Positions 29,301 through 41,032 of a stretch of DNA of 64,000 nucleotides are shown piece by piece. The notes under the pieces were generated by a model that ran no database searches, had not been told where the DNA came from, and was given only the letters and a program-made list of their open reading frames with translations. Location of the stretch: positions 30,961,930 through 31,025,929 of the forward strand of contig CM034549.1 of assembly GCA_020055645.1 (NCBI GenBank), given 5' to 3'. The stretch's first letter is position 1, and the number at the start of each line of letters is the position of its first letter. The DNA is from Tomocerus qinae. Its lineage: Eukaryota; Arthropoda; Collembola; Entomobryomorpha; Tomoceridae. Both the position numbers and the translations under genes were made by a program.

Positions 29301-32300
29301 AGTAGCTAGTATCTAATGTACATATATGTCATATGTACATTAGATTATATTGTGATAATATGCAATTATGTATATCAAAGCCATTCCAAATTTATGCATA
29401 ATAATTACTAGTGCCAAATGATCAAATGCATGTCTTCAAGTTGATTTTAACTTCCTAGCAAAAGCAATAAGCGATTGAATGCGCTTAATTTTAGCAACCT
29501 GCTGATAAGGATTTTAGGACTATAGATTTTGGCAGGATACATAAAGGCAATAAATACATAATATAAATCTGCCACAAGTATTTAATATTTTGTAATTAAT
29601 GAGCAAGGACTAGGCTATCAGTACTGAGTCCAATCAACGTCTATGAAATTCAGGCCAATGCGCAGTCGCTAGAAATTTACTGATTTCAACATTTTTTAGC
29701 ACAATTTATGTGCTAGGATTCAACTAGTCTGTAATAAAATACCAATGGAAAATGAAAAGCAGAGAAAATGAAGTCAGTATTAAAGATCAGCTATCCACCG
29801 GCCGGGTAGTTAGTTTTACCTATGCGAATGAATGAGCCTCGAATTCTTCTCAGGTGCTGCTCTTACTCAAAGCGGTTTATAGGGAGCGATCTCTCTTCTG
29901 TGACTTATGGAACAAGATACGTAGTAATTGTACTCTCTATTGAGTGGTTACAAAATTCTGATCATACCTATAGATTATAGATATATAAGTCAAAGCAAGA
30001 TAGCAATAAGTAGCTTCCTTTCAGATATAGTTATTGTTAGCATATACTAGAGCTCTGAAAGCTGTATTAACGATGAATATTCTCATTCGACTGAAGAAAT
30101 TAAAGTTAAAATAAGATTTAGGAGTGACTGAATCTGACTGGAGGATATTAGAGAGACAGAGGATGACAAGTTCATAGTGAGCAGGAAAAAAGAAAGGCAG
30201 AAAAAATAGCGTAGGGGAAGTTAGACAGATGGGAAGTGGAGAGTTTCAAAGGAAATAATATGACATGACATGCAACTTGACTTTCTCTTCTTAAGTACAG
30301 TTTCATACATAGGGAGAAAAATCTTTTATGATACTTTGTGTTATGCCTACCTACTACTTACTACAAAAACTCCTAGTAAGAACTTTACCACATACCAAAA
30401 TCACTGGTACTATTATTGAATAGATGGAATGACTGAAATTGCTTTGACTGCATTGCTATCGTTTTGTTTCGTATACGTATTCTTAGCTTAAGTTCGGCGT
30501 ATTAATGTCAGACCCTTGCAAAATAAAAGAAAGTAGAGGGAATCAAATGGAAATTTGCTCCACGAGAGAGAAAGTAATGTGTGTGGCTTATTTATCATCA
30601 TAATGCACGCATTGGGGTTTATGCATCAAGATAAGTATCCAATGCATTGTTATATTACTACATGTTACTACACGCACATTATTATTTCATGTAGACACTG
30701 CTTAACCTGCGTAGAGTATGGATTTACCACACAAACACAGCACAAAAATAATATTGAGCTTTCCTTCAAATAAATTGGCTAGATATGGAAATTCTTATGC
30801 TGAAACTTTTTTAATCTGTACTGACAATAGCCTTGTGATTTTACAGCCTGTAGGAACAACGATAGTTGTATTTCTCGGGATCCACCTTCTTTTCTCTTGC
30901 AGTCATGGAAAATATAGTGGAGTATATTGAATATATTCCGGAGTGAACAATCGATTTGGACGTAAATGCAGTGGTTACGTATCTGAACTGTTGTGATTGA
31001 ATAAGTAAAGGGATTTTGAGAACTGCTCAAGCCAACTTTTAAAAAATTGCAACATATTTGAGAGATACTAGTTCCATAATCACGGCATCGAATTACAAAT
31101 TGAACGAGAATGAAAGTGTGGTAAATTGTGAAGAGACTGGTTAATAGTTTAATGGAAAAATAAAGAATACCTACGCAGGAAACATTTAATCCCACAAGAG
31201 CAAGGATCAATTATTAGTCGGTATTACCAATACAAGTAACATATATATCTAAGGAGATAATGGGAGTGAAAGTATGTCGGAGAAAGCACGTCATTTGGTT
31301 CAGGAGATAAAAGTTGTAGTCAAAATCCCACAGAATAGCCCTGTAGAGAGCAGTTTAGTAAAACATGCATGTAAATGAAGTACAAGGATTTACATATTGC
31401 ACGAGTGAAAAGAGAGGTGGTTCATATAGGGAAAGTATATAGTCTTTGAGTTGTAGTAGTCTTAGGTCGTCACCGGAGCTCGTTCGTCCGACAGTCAAGT
31501 ATTCTCCCAAAGAAAAGAAGAGCCGCTAGATGTACAAACATTAAGGTATACCTACAACTACTTACCTACTCTTCCAGTATATGATACAACACAGCAGAGT
31601 ACAATAATTTGAAGGCTTTTTATTCTTTTGACTGCAGTGCAGTTTAGTTAGTAGACTGAGTGAGGAGGACAATAACAGCCCAGGAGCAATTGAGTCTGCT
31701 GACAAGACCAAGGAAAACCTGATTGTGATTTTTGTTCCTTGTACAAGAGTACGCACAAGGGAAAATTACACAAAATACTACATATACAACACCATTACAT
31801 TTTATACAACATTACATTATTCTTCATTACAGCACATTACACTACACCAGAATAGAACAGAGGAAAACAAAACAGACCAAGTCAACAATATAAAACGGTC
31901 TAGACTGACTATTCACTTTTCGGACAGTCGTTTAACTTTCAGTTCAGATTGCTACGTACTTATTATTACCTCCCTACATGTACACCAACATACTACTTGT
32001 ACTTGCTTGTACTTATATTTGCACAATAATGCGAAGCTACCAAATTACGTCAGCAATATAGCTACATTTCCCTCGGAACTAAATAGGCAACTCAATCTTC
32101 ATTCATTCCAGCTATATTCCCAAAAATTTGCATTTCTTTGTATCCCACATAGGTAGCTACCCAGTGTACACACTGAAACAGTCATTCTATTTGCCTTTAG
32201 TATAATTTTCCGTGGCTGTTTAACGATTTTTGTCATGTTATAGTACGTAATATTACGTATAATTTTGCGTTATTGCATAGTGGCAATTGAAATAATGCAC

Positions 32301-35300
32301 TTTTACTAGTCAACAATAACGTTACAAACAAAGAGTCAAGGAAGACAAAGACATTCTCAGATTTCAGTTTTGCCCAACTTTCTGTTGCCTTCTATTTACC
32401 TTAAATCTGTGACAGCGCATATTAACTACACTAATACAGTACTGTACTACATTTATCCTTTGTGCCATACTAAGAATGAGAACAGTAGATACGTTTCAGA
32501 GAAAGCACTTGGGTAATTTCTGTATTCGCATAATTTAATTACTATATAACAAGTATTACTTAACAAGCTTTTCGTTAGGGACGTTCACTATATCTATGCA
32601 CGTTTAATTTAAATTGTATATTGTTCACTACCTCTACATTTAATAGTAGGATTGTATCCGCTTAATATATAGGTAGCATAATATATATACATACATATTT
32701 AAATATTTATATACTTTGAAGAGAAAACATAAACAGTTATAGAAATAATATTAATGTAGTCAATTTGTCAACACATTTTTGTCAACCCCTTTTTCCGCCA
32801 ACACTTATTTGTCCACACATATTAACACTATCGTCAAATAAGACATATTACACAGGAACATGCTATGATTGTCATTCACATTATAGCTCATTATGTTCAT
32901 TATGCAAGACAAAAGTAGTCTGTGCTTACGTACATTAAAATTTTATGTAATATCAGTTATCACTGAAACACCAGGCCAAAAATATTAGCCACGTATTAAG
33001 GTAATACAGATGTAGATCTGTTCAATCCTCTATGTAAAACCCGTTATTGAAATTCCGGATTGGACTCATGCATTTACTTCTTTGTTTCAAAACAGCTAAA
33101 TTACATTACATATTTCAGCATTTTTCTACACTCTGCAAGTGCTAGGTTTCAACTAGTTAACTAAATAGTAAATTATTATTATTTCTCTAAAATGAAAACT
33201 TGTTAAATTTTGAATTTAATTTTCCTTTGTTGACAATTAGATGTTGACAATATGGGAGTGGATTGATCTATTGTTAGTTTGGTATCTAATATTCATTCAT
33301 CCATTCCAACTCTCAATCAGAGAAAACGGCAGAAGTTATTTGTAGTTTAGAAAGAGAAGAATCCTTGGATTTAAAAGTAAATAGTATGATATTAGGAGGA
33401 CATTAGCTGAATATTTCATGATTTCATGGTTAGCTTGTATTCAGAGAACTAGTGAGAAAGGTAAGTATTCAGCGTACAGGAGATTATATGCAGATAGATG
33501 GTAGTAAGTCTCCAGTGTGTTCACGTAACATAACATTTATCTATGTGTGTATCTGTTAGAGTAATAAGACAGTGCAGTGTGAGTATGACAGTATGAATAT
33601 ATTGAGTCTCATGAAAAAGATGATAAATTACCCTCGTAGGCACTACACCATAGCTGAATACTTCCCTAGCTTAATATTCCATTCAAATCACACCGCGACC
33701 AAAGCAAACCAACGAGTCACTCAAGCCAAGCTATGAAACGGCAAGCTAAACCAAATGTGTGTTCCTCTGGTACGGCTGTGTTTCGTGTGGTTTGCTTTCA
33801 GTGTGGATATGATGGTGAAAGAGTAACTCAGAGACAGAAAGGACGAGCCGAGACCAAACTGGAACTGTGGACTAGCAAGCCAGCCAGACCATAATATCGA
33901 CTGTCTTAAGATACAAGTCAAAGTGAACCGAAAACACCCGAAAAGCAACTCAGCTTGGAAATGAAAGTTTGTCGTTGAGGATGTGATACGAGCTTTCTTT
34001 TCACTCGTCCTATTACCGTAGCGTAGAGTAAGTAAATGCAAACGTTTTACCAATTTACTTTTACTGAAGCTTTCTCCGTTTTAGCGCACTAATACCCTTT
34101 CTCGAGTTTTTCACTATCTTTACTTTACTTGCTTACTTTAAAAGTTTTCTCTGCCAATCTAGTATTTATAAGCAAATACACAGTAGGTACCTGCATGCCT
34201 CGTTTGTGACAACGCCCAGACTGATACGAATAATATACTATTATTAGCTATGCTAAAATAACGCTACACTTATGGACATAAAACACTAATCAAGCAAATG
34301 TGCTTTTAGCGTCACGCTCCAGCTTATAATGCACAGGCTAAACAATAAACCCCAAGCTGCATTCTTCCGCTTTTAAGAGACGAAACCTAAATTAGAAAAA
34401 TACTGACAACTAAAGCTGTGGTGAAAAGTGAGTCATTTTAAGCTGCCACAACGAGAAAGCTAACTTGATGCCCCTCTAATTCTCTATCTGTACTTTTCAA
34501 GTGATTACTACTAGTTTAAAGATATAGGATACTCTGGTGCAACAAATAAAATTATGATAGCATTTACCACAAAACCTAATGATAATGCAATGGTCGATGC
34601 TCTATATAAAACTCAGTGAGAAAAGAAACACATGTGTTGGATATAATTCTCCTGAAGTAGACAGAGGAGGCACGTATAAATTATTGTCACAGATAAGGAC
34701 GTGCAAAAAGAAAATGTACCGAAAATAGACAAGAGAAGATGAATTCTTCCTTAGACGATCACAAATAATAATTTCCCGGACAAATATTATCTTTGAGGAA
34801 AAAAACCCTCCGACAAGTCATCCATCTGTAAGTATAATATAATGACAAAGGGAAAGAAGTGCAGCACAGTAGAAATGAAAGCAAAGGATAACATCATCCA
34901 TGCTGTTCAATATTACTCTAACGCAAAAGCTACTTTCATCCAACAACAGTACAAGTTAATGCAACTGAGTCAAGACACGAAACCAGCCTACCGTTTTTTA
35001 CTCTTCCCCTTTACAAAAATGACACTAGAAATAAAATCCGGAGTTCAATGCCCATTTTCATCCTTTTGTAGCAAAATAAACTATGGATCACTTTCCCCAA
35101 GCGATTGCTTTCTCCATCCTACGAGCTTAACTTTAGTTACTCCATTTTCAACCATGTATACCACGTAGGGTACCAAGCAAGTGCAAATCACAGACAGAAG
35201 AGTCATAAAATAGAAAGCATGTAACCATTGAAATGAAAATCAAAAAATCCAACTATTATTTACCTTTTATTCTACACTAGTAGAACATCGTAGGAAACTA

Positions 35301-37708
35301 TAGAAAAGTTGCGTTACAATATGAATGCTAAATTAACGAATGCTGGTGATAGCACGAAGGATAAAGCTATAAAGTACTATAGGTACTGTTCATAGTAATG
35401 AAAGATAAATCAGCACAGCTTGTGCTATTTCCTAACCAATCTTTTCAATCTACAATACGAGATTTTTTCATCTATCATTAATTAGCAGTAGTGTGAGCAT
35501 AGGCAGTGCTTAAACAACGTTACTAATATAAGCACAGCACGCACACTACATAAGCACACATGGGAATTATTCATGTGCTCTGTTCATAATAATGGAGATG
35601 TCAATGTCAGTATCACGCATAATATCTCAATTTCCATCGCATATACATGTACTTGGCCATATACTCTACATACCATTTGTACAGTCTGTGTATCAATATT
35701 TCTGCATTTAGAAAAACATTTAAACGTAGTAGGGCACTAGTCAGCCACACAAACCAACAGCTTAAAATATATTATGGGAACGCTAATGTATGCATGTATG
35801 TTTTGTTTCTGGAAGTTCTGTTGCGCTGAATGCTTAACAAAGTTCATTAGTTCAGATTCAGCTGTCTGTGGACGACGAGGAAATGGAAAGCCCTGGCCCT
35901 GGGTTATTTTATCTCGTGTAATAATTCATTATTTACATCGTATCTTCTAGTATATCTATATGCAATGTTTGAGCCAACGACTCAGCATTTATACATGACA
36001 CTCTTATTTGCTAGCAGAACATTTTGCTTACACATACAAATACCTCAGACTGTTAGGTTGAGGTTTTCTATTTCTGTAAGCAATAAGGTATATGCTCACC
36101 TAGTTACTGACAGAAATAGTCAAGACTAGTATAGAATGGAGTTGCAATTATTACTAGCCAAACTTTTCGGGTTTAACGGGAAAAATTGCTTTTTGACAAA
36201 TTGCTTTGCTTCTGTTTCTCATGTCAAATACAGTATTTAAAATGGAATTATATTCCCAAATTCACGAGTAGTGAATCTAGAGCATCCAGCTTAAAACTTA
36301 TTTCGCTTAATTCTACCTAAATTAGATTTCTCCGTATGTTTAGTAAAAGTTTTAAAAAGAAATAGTATATACAGGCGTTGCTACTGTGAATACAGAACTG
36401 TATGCACCATAAGTACAGAAGTCACAAGAGCATTTAATACACAGTATGTTGCTAGACCACATTAATTTCAGTTTCTTTAGAGTGTGTTGCATGTACTGTG
36501 ATAGCAGATAAAGGATAGAGAAAGTGAAAGTCAGATCGAACCTCTAAATGAATGTAGGAGCAACTTGGTTTGGTACATTTAACATTGGTACCAAACAGAA
36601 CACGAAATTCAGTTTCAAACCTATGTATTTCTTGGTATGATTCACGAATACAAAAGTACATGCAGTGATACCTTAACCAACGCACAGCCTAGACTTTAAC
36701 AAAAGAATTCATCAAGAATGCTATAACAAAAGTGAAAGCACTAAATATGCCATAAGCATGGAAAACTACAGTGTTTGTCTGTAAGAAAACACCATATTAC
36801 ACGCTACATTATATAACACTGGTATTTAGTATGCATGTGGCATAGGACTTTGCCTTTATCAGCATGTATGCCAACAAAAGCTATCTCAATCTCATCAAAT
36901 CTCTTTTAGCATCATCTTTTCATTATCCTGGCATCTCGTCATACCATATAGAATCACCAATTGTGTCAACTACTTTAATAAATTAGCTATGTGTACCAGT
37001 TACATACATAGAGATGACTAGTGTTTGTACGATAAAGTGAAAAGCGACATAACTTGTACAATAATATTCCTTTGTATGCAAATTAATTAGAATTTAGTAT
37101 GAATAGTGCACACACTAAGTGTAGTAATACTTAAAGGCTTACCCGCATAGCGGACAGATGAGCTTTGTTTCCCCGATTCGTCCTTGTAAACACTTGGCAC
37201 AGAATGAATGATAGCAAGCAAGAAGTCTGGGGTCATCATATACATTATTACAAATAAGACATAGAAGTGGATTTCGGGAACAAGATTCCAAATTTTCCAG
37301 GTCATGATGATGCACTGCACCAACACCACCGGCACTATTACCGCCACCACCTCCACCTGATCCTCCACCTCCTTGTGAGTGAGTTCCAGGCGGAGACATC
37401 ATCACGTCATTTTGCTGCTGCTGCTGCTGGTTTTTATGGGCACTGCTGCTCCCGCCGCCTTTGTGATGATGGGAATGATGAGAATGGGAGTGATGTTGTT
37501 GTTGATTGTGTTGGTGCTGTTGTTGTTGTTGTTGATGGTGATGATGGTGCGGGTGTTGTTGTTGCTGCTGCTGATGTGAGGAAGATAAGCCGGCAACTGA
37601 CTGTGACTGAGAAATTGAAGAAGACTGGCCGGGCGGTAATAGACCACTACCGCCTGAAGGCGGTCTCTGCCAACGCTCTCCTGATGTTCCCACTGTTTGC
37701 TTGGCCAT
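2266..37708 (-). CDS. RNF207: RNF207-like RING/B-box protein, 5' part of gene (partial)
   Basis: This is the N-terminal 273 codons of a TRIM-like RING and B-box protein. Coding exons on the minus strand are 37708-37143, 13887-13742 and 2372-2266; introns are phase 2 then phase 1, and the last exon ends in phase 0 at a GTAAGT donor, so the rest lies left of base 1. The joined protein has a low-complexity leader (residues 1-145), a C3HC4 RING (146-188), a linker containing PPIDVLLRFLL, and a B-box with CNTCGQALCNGCREETHRA. Vertebrate RNF207 has the same order and very similar RING-linker and B-box wording (CNTCGQPLC, CRDETHRARMF). In vertebrates RNF207 is a heart-expressed RING protein that affects the HERG potassium channel; ubiquitin-ligase activity is inferred from the RING. 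The long Gln/His/Gly leader is not in the human protein. The ortholog call is by remembered similarity; another TRIM-family member is the main alternative. Confidence 0.85.
3751..3878. repeat. Imperfect inverted repeat (hairpin, 128 bp)
   Basis: CACTGCGATT followed by an AT-rich stretch at 3751-3772 is repeated as the reverse complement at about 3857-3878 (ATCGCAGTG end). About 85 bp lie between the arms. It could be a short MITE relic or chance AT-rich pairing; the GC-bearing CACTGCGATT block makes chance less likely. Confidence 0.45.
10572..10730. mobile_element. MITE, GTGAAAGT family, copy 1
   Basis: The ends are inverted: AAAAGTAGTTGACA at the left and the reverse complement of AAAGGTAGTTGACA at the right. 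Inside are CTTTCTCTGTGAAA and TGAAAGTGAAAGTACT motifs. The copy at 54799-54970 shares both ends and internal motifs in the same order. The element is too short for any coding capacity. No target-site duplication is obvious. Confidence 0.5.
13742..13887 (-). CDS. RNF207: RNF207-like coding exon 2: RING to B-box linker, first half of B-box
   Basis: The acceptor ends TTTAATTAG and the donor is GTAAGT. The first base completes the split Gly codon from exon 1 (GG+A), giving CPLCGKATPLKDGMG followed by PPIDVLLRFLLQAS and then PPCANCDNKSRVPMYYCNTC. The Cys pairs open the B-box zinc site. The exon ends one base into a Gly codon (phase 1). The phases fit both neighbouring exons, which sit 23.3 and 11.4 kb away; this is the main evidence that the three pieces are one gene. 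Confidence 0.87.
19320..19661 (+). other. Unassigned open frame of about 110 codons
   Basis: This frame is open from an acceptor-like site (AACAAAACAG, ending near 19350) to TAG at 19659-19661. The translation is less repetitive than other intronic frames, with stretches such as LYCSYFDVLLLCWIDNNEIY and IADNADIVVDLDLSSMKLL. Its base composition is a little richer in G and C than its surroundings. I do not recognise a family. It could be an old gene or exon fragment in the RNF207-like intron, or chance. Confidence 0.2.
23977..24887 (-). mobile_element. MULE-type DNA transposon remnant with TTGTCAACA subterminal arrays
   Basis: The 911-bp element is flanked by an 8-bp direct repeat, ATAATATA (23969-23976 and 24888-24895). 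The terminal inverted repeats are about 22 bp and imperfect, ending in CACCCC...ATTGTCAAC. At least five TTGTCAAC copies follow inside the left end, and six inverted copies (GTTGAC) lie inside the right end; arrays like this are often transposase-binding sites. The interior carries a broken transposase fragment on the minus strand. The coding part and 8-9 bp duplication fit the Mutator-like superfamily. The element is far too short to be autonomous. Confidence 0.72.
24395..24640 (-). pseudogene. Degraded MULE transposase fragment
   Basis: Inside the element at 23977-24887 the minus strand reads EMLIFTTANNLKKLHSCETW and then IADGTFKTPPK. This block (leu/ile-ile-phe-thr...asn-leu...trp-x-x-asp-gly-thr-phe-lys) is typical of the start of the MULE transposase catalytic domain, where the Asp of DGTFK is the first DDE acid. 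A stop follows soon after QLYVIRV, and the remaining DDE residues are not found, so it is not functional. Upstream on the same strand a Cys-containing frame (24617-24889) may be a decayed FLYWCH-like zinc finger; that part is uncertain. Confidence 0.6.
27480..27620. other. GC-richer patch with a perfect short hairpin
   Basis: In AT-rich intron DNA this roughly 140-bp stretch is clearly richer in G and C. GGCAGGC at 27584-27590 pairs perfectly with GCCTGCC at 27595-27601 around a TATC loop. No open frame of note crosses it. It could be a conserved regulatory block, a structured RNA or an old repeat; nothing here decides between them. Confidence 0.3.
29311..29345. repeat. Perfect palindrome, 15-bp arms, 5-base loop
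   Basis: ATCTAATGTACATAT (29311-29325) is followed by ATGTC and then the exact reverse complement (29331-29345). The arms contain TGTACA, itself a palindrome. It is too short to be a MITE and has no clear terminal structure. Confidence 0.6.
32751..33264. mobile_element. Non-autonomous relative of the TTGTCAACA element
   Basis: The left end carries TTGTCAACA, TTGTCAACC, a CCAACAC variant and a TTGTCCACA variant within about 60 bp; the right end carries two inverted copies (TGTTGACAAT) before ATATGGGAGTGG. This is the same subterminal motif and spacing as the element at 23977-24887, but no coding remnant is left. The borders are approximate; no target duplication could be found. Confidence 0.5.
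37143..37708 (-). CDS. RNF207: RNF207-like coding exon 1: low-complexity leader and C3HC4 RING finger
   Basis: The start is ATG at 37708-37706 in context GTGAAAATGGCC; an upstream in-frame GTG is not a likely start. The exon gives 188 codons plus two bases (GG) before the donor GTAAGC. Residues 45-82 are Gln/His runs, 94-99 are six Gln, 113-123 are Gly-rich. RING ligands are C150, C153, C165, H167, C170, C173, C185 and C188, with textbook C3HC4 spacing (C-x2-C-x11-C-x1-H-x2-C-x2-C-x11-C-x2-C). Plus-strand open frames over the same bases are shadows of the CAG/CAA and CAC repeats. Any 5' UTR exon or promoter upstream of 37708 cannot be placed from sequence alone. Confidence 0.88.
37463..37576 (-). 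repeat. Gln/His codon repeat inside RNF207-like exon 1
   Basis: This is a trinucleotide-rich tract coding residues 45-82: Gln runs from mixed CAG/CAA codons and His runs from CAC/CAT codons. Neighbouring tracts encode Gln 94-99 and Gly 113-123. Mixed codons suggest an old tract rather than a fresh pure expansion. Such tracts often vary in length between alleles. Confidence 0.9.
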
Positions 37709-40316
37709 TTTCACTGATGAAAATGAGATTTCTTGCTGATTTTAACCGTTTTCCTATTTTCCCGGCATACGTCTTCCAATTTTCTTGCAGTGAGTTAATT
37801 GGTTTTACATTGTTTATTAGTGTACTATTAGAGGAATGTCGAACCTGCCGGGTAGGACTGAGAATGGAAAATGTTCCTTTGTTTTGTCCTCTACTACAAC
37901 GAAACGGCTACTGGAAGGATCAATACATTTAGGTTGTCTGGATCTGATTATACAGCTGTTTTTTAAATTTTCACTGGAAAGACGACTGTTATTTTTTCGC
38001 ATCATACTGTTGGTTCATCTTGAGATTGGGGCGAGCGATACTGGTACTTCAGAAGCGTTAGCAGCTTAGAAAATTGCACTACTAGTATGAATGCATTGTT
38101 ACGCGTATTTATTACATATTTTGTGCTAATAGAAATTTTCACGGATAGACACATACAAAATCTTTTTTAGTACAAACAGTATTTAAAACACTTAATAGTC
38201 TACTATATTTAATGTTTACTTATAGGGAAACACATATAAGAAAATTAATCTCTCTGTGCCGTCTCGTCTGTCTGATGGGAAGAACACAAGTTTTCTAGGA
38301 GATATTTTCGCATGAAGTATTGCAATGCTAATGCACTCAGCAATGCAATAGTTTTGAGAAGAGTTGGTTGAGAACGATTAATTAACTATATAATGTATTA
38401 AATGTTTGGGATTTCCATGATCAGGACAGTTTACACTGACAGTCAGACAGACAGAACAGAGACAAAGTGAGTAAGAGTTGTGGTCGTTTCCTCTTGTGTG
38501 TGGAAGTAGAAAGGTGAGTATTTTTATATTGTAGGGATTGGACTGGATTGGACGTGGAGTGGGACCTGACCTGGTGGGTTGACGGTCGGGATCGGAATTG
38601 AACTGAGCGAGAACTAGAGCAGATGAGAGGGAAAAGAGAGAGAAGAGAACTGGGTCGGAGCAGTGCGCATCCCACCCGGAGAAAACCGACCACGGAGAAA
38701 CTGGAATTGTGGACGGCTAAGGCTAAACTACTAAATACATACTGGTACAGTAGTAGTAAGTAACAGACCATACATACACTAGTATAGGAATCTGTATATT
38801 TACTACCATCGTCTCGTCTTCTCTGGCTACGATACAAACTTACGTTTAAGTATTTCACCTTATAACATTACTACTACTATATCATTGAGTCTCTCTGTGT
38901 ACTTGAATAGTATTTACTAGAAGTATGCATGTACTTTTGTAGTATTAGTATGTAGTATTAGTATGTAGTAGTAGTCGTCGTAGTAGTGGAAGGAGTAGGG
39001 AATTGGTGGACGAGAGTAGAGCAGATGTGATTGTGAAAGGAGTGAGATGATTCGGGTATTTTCACTCTCACTGTTCTCTTCTGAGCTCAATTCGGGTCTT
39101 TCCTCTATTTTCCTTTCGTCTCCAAGGAGGAACACTCATGGAAAAGAGAAAGATGACTCGGTTAGCATAGATAGTAGTAGTAAGGGAATGTCTATAGCAG
39201 TGCATGCCAGATCAGGCCACTATGTGATGTGGACTTCCACTCTGCTCAAAGAAGAGTATAGCCAACTTCTAGTAGTCTCTGTGCTGAAAGCATGTGCAGA
39301 GGACTTTCTCCGCTTTCTCCGCAGGCTGACTTTGCCTTGCTTCCTATAAAGCTACAGAAAAAGTCCTGCTGCTCGTTTCTTCATGCACGTATACTCCCAG
39401 CTTTGTCTGAGATACCTAAGCAAGTACACACCTATACATTGAGTAGTCCTATAGAAACATTACAGAAATATACACGCTCAGACATAAATAGGTACATCAT
39501 TTGAAAAAAACTGACTAGGAACATTAACTTTTCCTATTAGTACCAGGAAGAGAAATACTTTCTCTTCGGGTTTAATCTATGTTAACGACTGATATATATA
39601 AGCAAAATTCTTCTGCCACTCTGGTTGCTTAAAGTTCGTAATTAAATCCACATTTTTTATTTACATTAGTATTTCCGTTTCTGCAACCTTAGTTTTTCAA
39701 AGAGATGTAGTTTGTACTACTATACTTAGACCGATAAGAGATTATAAGCTGAAGGCTCTTGACTATGTGCTTATCAAAGTTAAACGATTTTATTTACAAA
39801 GAGTTATCAGAATGACTCTATATAATGCATTTAATATGAGCATCATAAAGTTACAATTTTTCATATAAAATTGACAATGACAAAGGGAGTATTTAGATAA
39901 TTTTTAGATCAAAATACTTTATTACTTTTGTATTTATGTTATCCAATGTTCAATTAGTATCATTAGGTCAAGACGGTCTGCACATACTACGTTTATGTGT
40001 ACAGAGTGGAACGCATAAATTCCCACTAGATAAATTTTCAATTTTTTATTTGGGTGTGATTTTTGGTATAAATTCCCACTATGTATATACATATGTTATA
40101 TGGGGTGTATTGCATCACTACATAGTAATAGTACTGTACTCAGGCCTCATTACGGGCCTATTTCCAACTCCCTCAACACTGGCATTGTTGTTAATTAATA
40201 CCCGAGTGCGAGAAGCCTAAGTAAACTAACCCCCCAACCCTGCATGTCCCTACTCACCCCCGACATGCGCACATTGTTTTGCACCTGCGCCAGTGTTCTG
40301 GTCCTGGCGATTCTGT

Positions 40317-40536
40317 CAGGGAACTAAAAAGGTACTCCTTTTTTACAAAAAGGGTAAAAAGTGCTACTTTTTCTAAAAAAAACAGTCTATTTTACCTTAT
40401 TTATATGTAAAGTGGAAGTAAATGGGGCACGCTGCTACATCAAAAAAGGTTAAAAGGCAAAAAAGGACTGCTTTTAAAAAACCTTACTACTACCTTTTTT
40501 ATAAAAAAGGCAAAAAAGGTCCTTTTCTGTTCCCTG
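40317..40536. mobile_element. hAT-type MITE (220 bp)
   Basis: The terminal inverted repeats start CAGGGAAC at both ends; the left reads CAGGGAACTAAAAAGG and the right, reversed, CAGGGAACAGAAAAGG. The flanks are GATTCTGT (40309-40316) and GATTGTGT (40537-40544), an 8-bp target duplication with one mismatch. CAGGG-type ends with an 8-bp duplication are the mark of hAT elements. The interior is rich in AAAAGG and CCTTTT and has no coding capacity. Confidence 0.85.
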
Positions 40537-40989
40537 GATTGTGTGCACATAAATGTTTCTGTGACAGTGACACTGTTATTACTAATACATTTTTCAAGGT
40601 GTCTTTTCAATTTTCTTTGCAAGTTAATCCAATAACTATTAGTTAACACTTTGGCAAGTTACTCCATTAAGAAAAATTGCTCTTGAACTGCTATGATTTT
40701 ATTCTACATATATTAAAGGTTTTATTTTAAGAGTTTTTGAACATATTTGCATGCGCATAATCTGTACGCATTTAGAACTAAGCACGTTATGATCACCATC
40801 GCCCTATTCATGATACGTAAGGAAAAGTAAAGGACCTTACTGTCTGAACATACTAAAGCTAAACTAATGAGCATTCACTGGGTTCTATAATTCTATCACA
40901 TAAAAGATACTTGGTAATCAGTCCCTCCCAAATGTACATAGAAGTGATCTTCAAAGCCAGCAACCCAGATTGGAGGTGTCAAAGTCACT

Positions 40990-41032
40990 AAATAAACTAA
41001 CTAAATAAATAAATAAACTAAATAATAAATAA
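40990..41032. repeat. TAAA-type simple repeat
   Basis: This is a run of ACTAAATAAA-like units (AAATAAATAAATAAAC and variants), an ordinary A/T-rich microsatellite. Confidence 0.75.

Larger units (their letters stand above)
13888..37142 (-). other. Intron 1 of the RNF207-like gene (23.3 kb)
   Basis: This very long intron follows the RING exon. Visible contents are a MULE-derived element (23977-24887), a second element with the same subterminal repeats (about 32751-33264), a GC-richer patch with a hairpin (27480-27620), a perfect 15-bp palindrome (29311-29345) and a few open frames of 100-145 codons without recognisable domains (for example 14845-15165 minus, 30779-31210 minus, 31725-32156 plus). 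No nested gene could be supported. Confidence 0.6.

Noticed and set aside
30779-31210. 143-codon minus-strand open frame with hydrophobic stretches
   Set aside because: Its hydrophobic, Cys/Ile/Tyr-rich composition is what AT-rich DNA gives in this frame; no family was recognised and no splice support was seen.
37267-37932. Open frame of 221 codons on the plus strand over RNF207-like exon 1
   Set aside because: It lies antisense to the RING exon and is kept open by the CAG/CAC/GGT repeat tracts. It has no domain, and the minus strand carries a perfect RING.
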